From Erythrobacteraceae bacterium CFH 75059 (GTDB lineage Bacteria; Pseudomonadota; Alphaproteobacteria; Sphingomonadales; Sphingomonadaceae): 33,798 bases of DNA. The position numbers were made by a program, and so were the translations under genes. The notes beneath the pieces were generated by a model. The model was not told where the DNA came from and did no database searches. It saw nothing but the letters and a program-made list of their open reading frames with translations. Positions 32,978-33,798 of the stretch are shown in pieces (the stretch's first letter is position 1; the number at the start of each line of letters is the position of its first letter). The stretch is from positions 1-33,798 of the forward strand of contig SJSR01000006.1 of NCBI GenBank assembly GCA_004331795.1. Reading direction: 5' to 3'.

Positions 32978-33712
32978 TCAGGTGCCGCGCGTGTCCCCGT
33001 AGAGGTGGATGTGGAGCCGGTCCGACAGCCGCAGGCCGTGGGCAAGGCACATCGGGGCGAGCCAGCGCTGACGCGCGTGCAGGGTCGCGCTGTCCGTGCC
33101 TTCCGCCATCAGGAAGGTCCGCTCCGCCGGCAGGCCGTGCTCCTCCATCAGTGCCAGCACCTCGTCCACATCCCCGGGCTGCGCCACCACGAACTTGAAG
33201 AAGGCGCGCGGATCGGCGGCATAGGCGGCGAGGCGTCCGGGCAGCAGGGCGAGCGCAGCCGGGTTGCCGCTGTGCGCGAGCTTCGGGCTGACATTGTACT
33301 GCGTCACCCGCGCGTCGAGCGCGGCGGGAGCGCGGGTGGTGCCGTTCGTCTCCACCTCCACCGCCATGTCCGGAAGGTGGTCGAGCAGCCGGGCGAGCGC
33401 CGCCCCCTGGAGCAGCGGTTCGCCGCCGGTGATGACGAGCCGGCGCTGTCCCAGCGCGGCGATGCGCGCGGCGACCTCGGCTTCCTCCAGCGTGATCTGG
33501 TTCGCCGCGCGCGCGTGCCGCACGCCGCCGCGGTGGAAGCGGTTGTCGCCCTCGAAATGCCAGGTGTAGGGCGTATCGCACCACACGCAGGCAAGGTTGC
33601 AGCGCGACAGCCGGACGAAGGCGACGGGCGTGCCGATGCTCGGCCCCTCGCCTTGCAGCGAGGCGAAGATCTCCGGCTCGCCGGGCGCCTGCGTCGCGAG
33701 GGTCAGGGGCAC
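32978..33712 (-). CDS. queE: 7-carboxy-7-deazaguanine synthase (radical SAM)
   Basis: This is a 244-residue radical SAM enzyme that converts 6-carboxytetrahydropterin to 7-carboxy-7-deazaguanine in queuosine biosynthesis. The cluster motif is Cys38, Cys42 and Cys45 (RCNLACVWCDT), followed by VITGGEPLLQ and VEVETNGTTR. EIFASLQGEGPSIGTP at the start is the family hallmark. The GTG at 33712 has AGGAG nine bases upstream; a GTG seven codons earlier lacks a ribosome-binding site. No queC or queD is seen within the window. Confidence 0.95.
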   Translation of the reverse strand: MPLTLATQAPGEPEIFASLQGEGPSIGTPVAFVRLSRCNLACVWCDTPYTWHFEGDNRFHRGGVRHARAANQITLEEAEVAARIAALGQRRLVITGGEPLLQGAALARLLDHLPDMAVEVETNGTTRAPAALDARVTQYNVSPKLAHSGNPAALALLPGRLAAYAADPRAFFKFVVAQPGDVDEVLALMEEHGLPAERTFLMAEGTDSATLHARQRWLAPMCLAHGLRLSDRLHIHLYGDTRGT

Positions 33713-33798
33713 GCCTCGTCGCTCCTCAGCCACACATGGACCGCATGTGACACGGTCCAGAAGAACAAGAACACGCCGCCCCGTGCAGGCGGGCGGAT
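33703..33798 (-). CDS. possible 3' end of a membrane-protein gene
   Basis: On the minus strand an open frame enters from the right edge and ends at TGA (33705-33703), overlapping the queE start by ten bases. Its last residues, GGVFLFFWTVSHAVHVWLRS, are hydrophobic and could be a final membrane helix. Only 31 codons are visible, so it may be chance. Confidence 0.25.
   Translation of the reverse strand: MRPPARGGVFLFFWTVSHAVHVWLRSDEACP

Noticed and set aside
1-33798. CRISPR array, transposon or prophage
   Set aside because: No spaced direct repeats, transposase motifs, or phage structural or integrase genes were seen on either strand.

Overview
The window is a continuous piece of chromosome from a high-GC alphaproteobacterium, most likely Sphingomonadales. 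The support is the gene set: ChpT (found with the CckA-CtrA cell-cycle relay), an alphaproteobacterial-type RpoH, a DUF3297 protein, a DUF418 membrane protein, an S46 dipeptidyl-peptidase and a tig/clpP/clpX cluster near tRNA-Leu. All assignments come from reading the translated sequence and recognising motifs; no database search was run. I see no insertion sequence, prophage, CRISPR array or integron. Most of the window is vertically inherited core genome, with one compositionally deviant glycosyltransferase (15.2-15.9 kb).

Layout. 1-2.2 kb (minus): a ParA ATPase, a ribbon-helix-helix protein and a TPR lipoprotein cut by the left edge. 2.4-4.6 kb (plus): a secreted Sel1/SPOR protein coupled to a DUF418 membrane protein. 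4.6-7.7 kb (minus): two small acidic proteins, DUF3297, Der GTPase, a DUF2721 membrane protein and a small two-helix membrane protein. 7.8-9.7 kb (plus): tRNA-Leu(UAG) and trigger factor. 9.7-12.6 kb (minus): an exported amidase and a CPA1 cation/proton antiporter. 12.8-14.9 kb (plus): clpP and clpX. 15.2-15.9 kb (plus): a GT25 glycosyltransferase. 15.9-18.7 kb (minus): rluD, rpoH and mtgA. 18.7-20.5 kb (plus): a JAMM peptidase, ChpT and an Amidase_2 enzyme. 20.5-21.7 kb (minus): an exported endonuclease/phosphatase-fold lipoprotein. 21.7-24.3 kb (plus): RNase P RNA and an S46 peptidase. 24.4-26.5 kb (minus): a metallophosphatase and UDP-glucose dehydrogenase. 26.8-29.4 kb (plus): a glycosyltransferase resembling NfrB and an outer-membrane protein resembling the C-terminus of NfrA. 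29.4-31.1 kb (plus): a TauE/SafE exporter and a TIGR02186 protein. 31.2-33.0 kb (plus): a HerA-type ATPase. 33.0-33.8 kb (minus): queE.

Functional links. Trigger factor, ClpP, ClpX and RpoH form a protein-quality-control set, and a heat-shock-like promoter can be read before clpP. MtgA and the Amidase_2 enzyme act on peptidoglycan. The part most worth study is 24.4-29.4 kb. There a reduced NfrB-like/NfrA-like pair, translationally coupled, lies next to UDP-glucose dehydrogenase and suggests a small envelope-glycan export system. Second is the ParA/RHH/TPR-lipoprotein group at the left edge. Several neighbouring genes overlap by 1-4 bases (ATGA, TTGA, GTGA or TGATG), which marks operons and fixes many starts, including unusual TTG and GTG ones.
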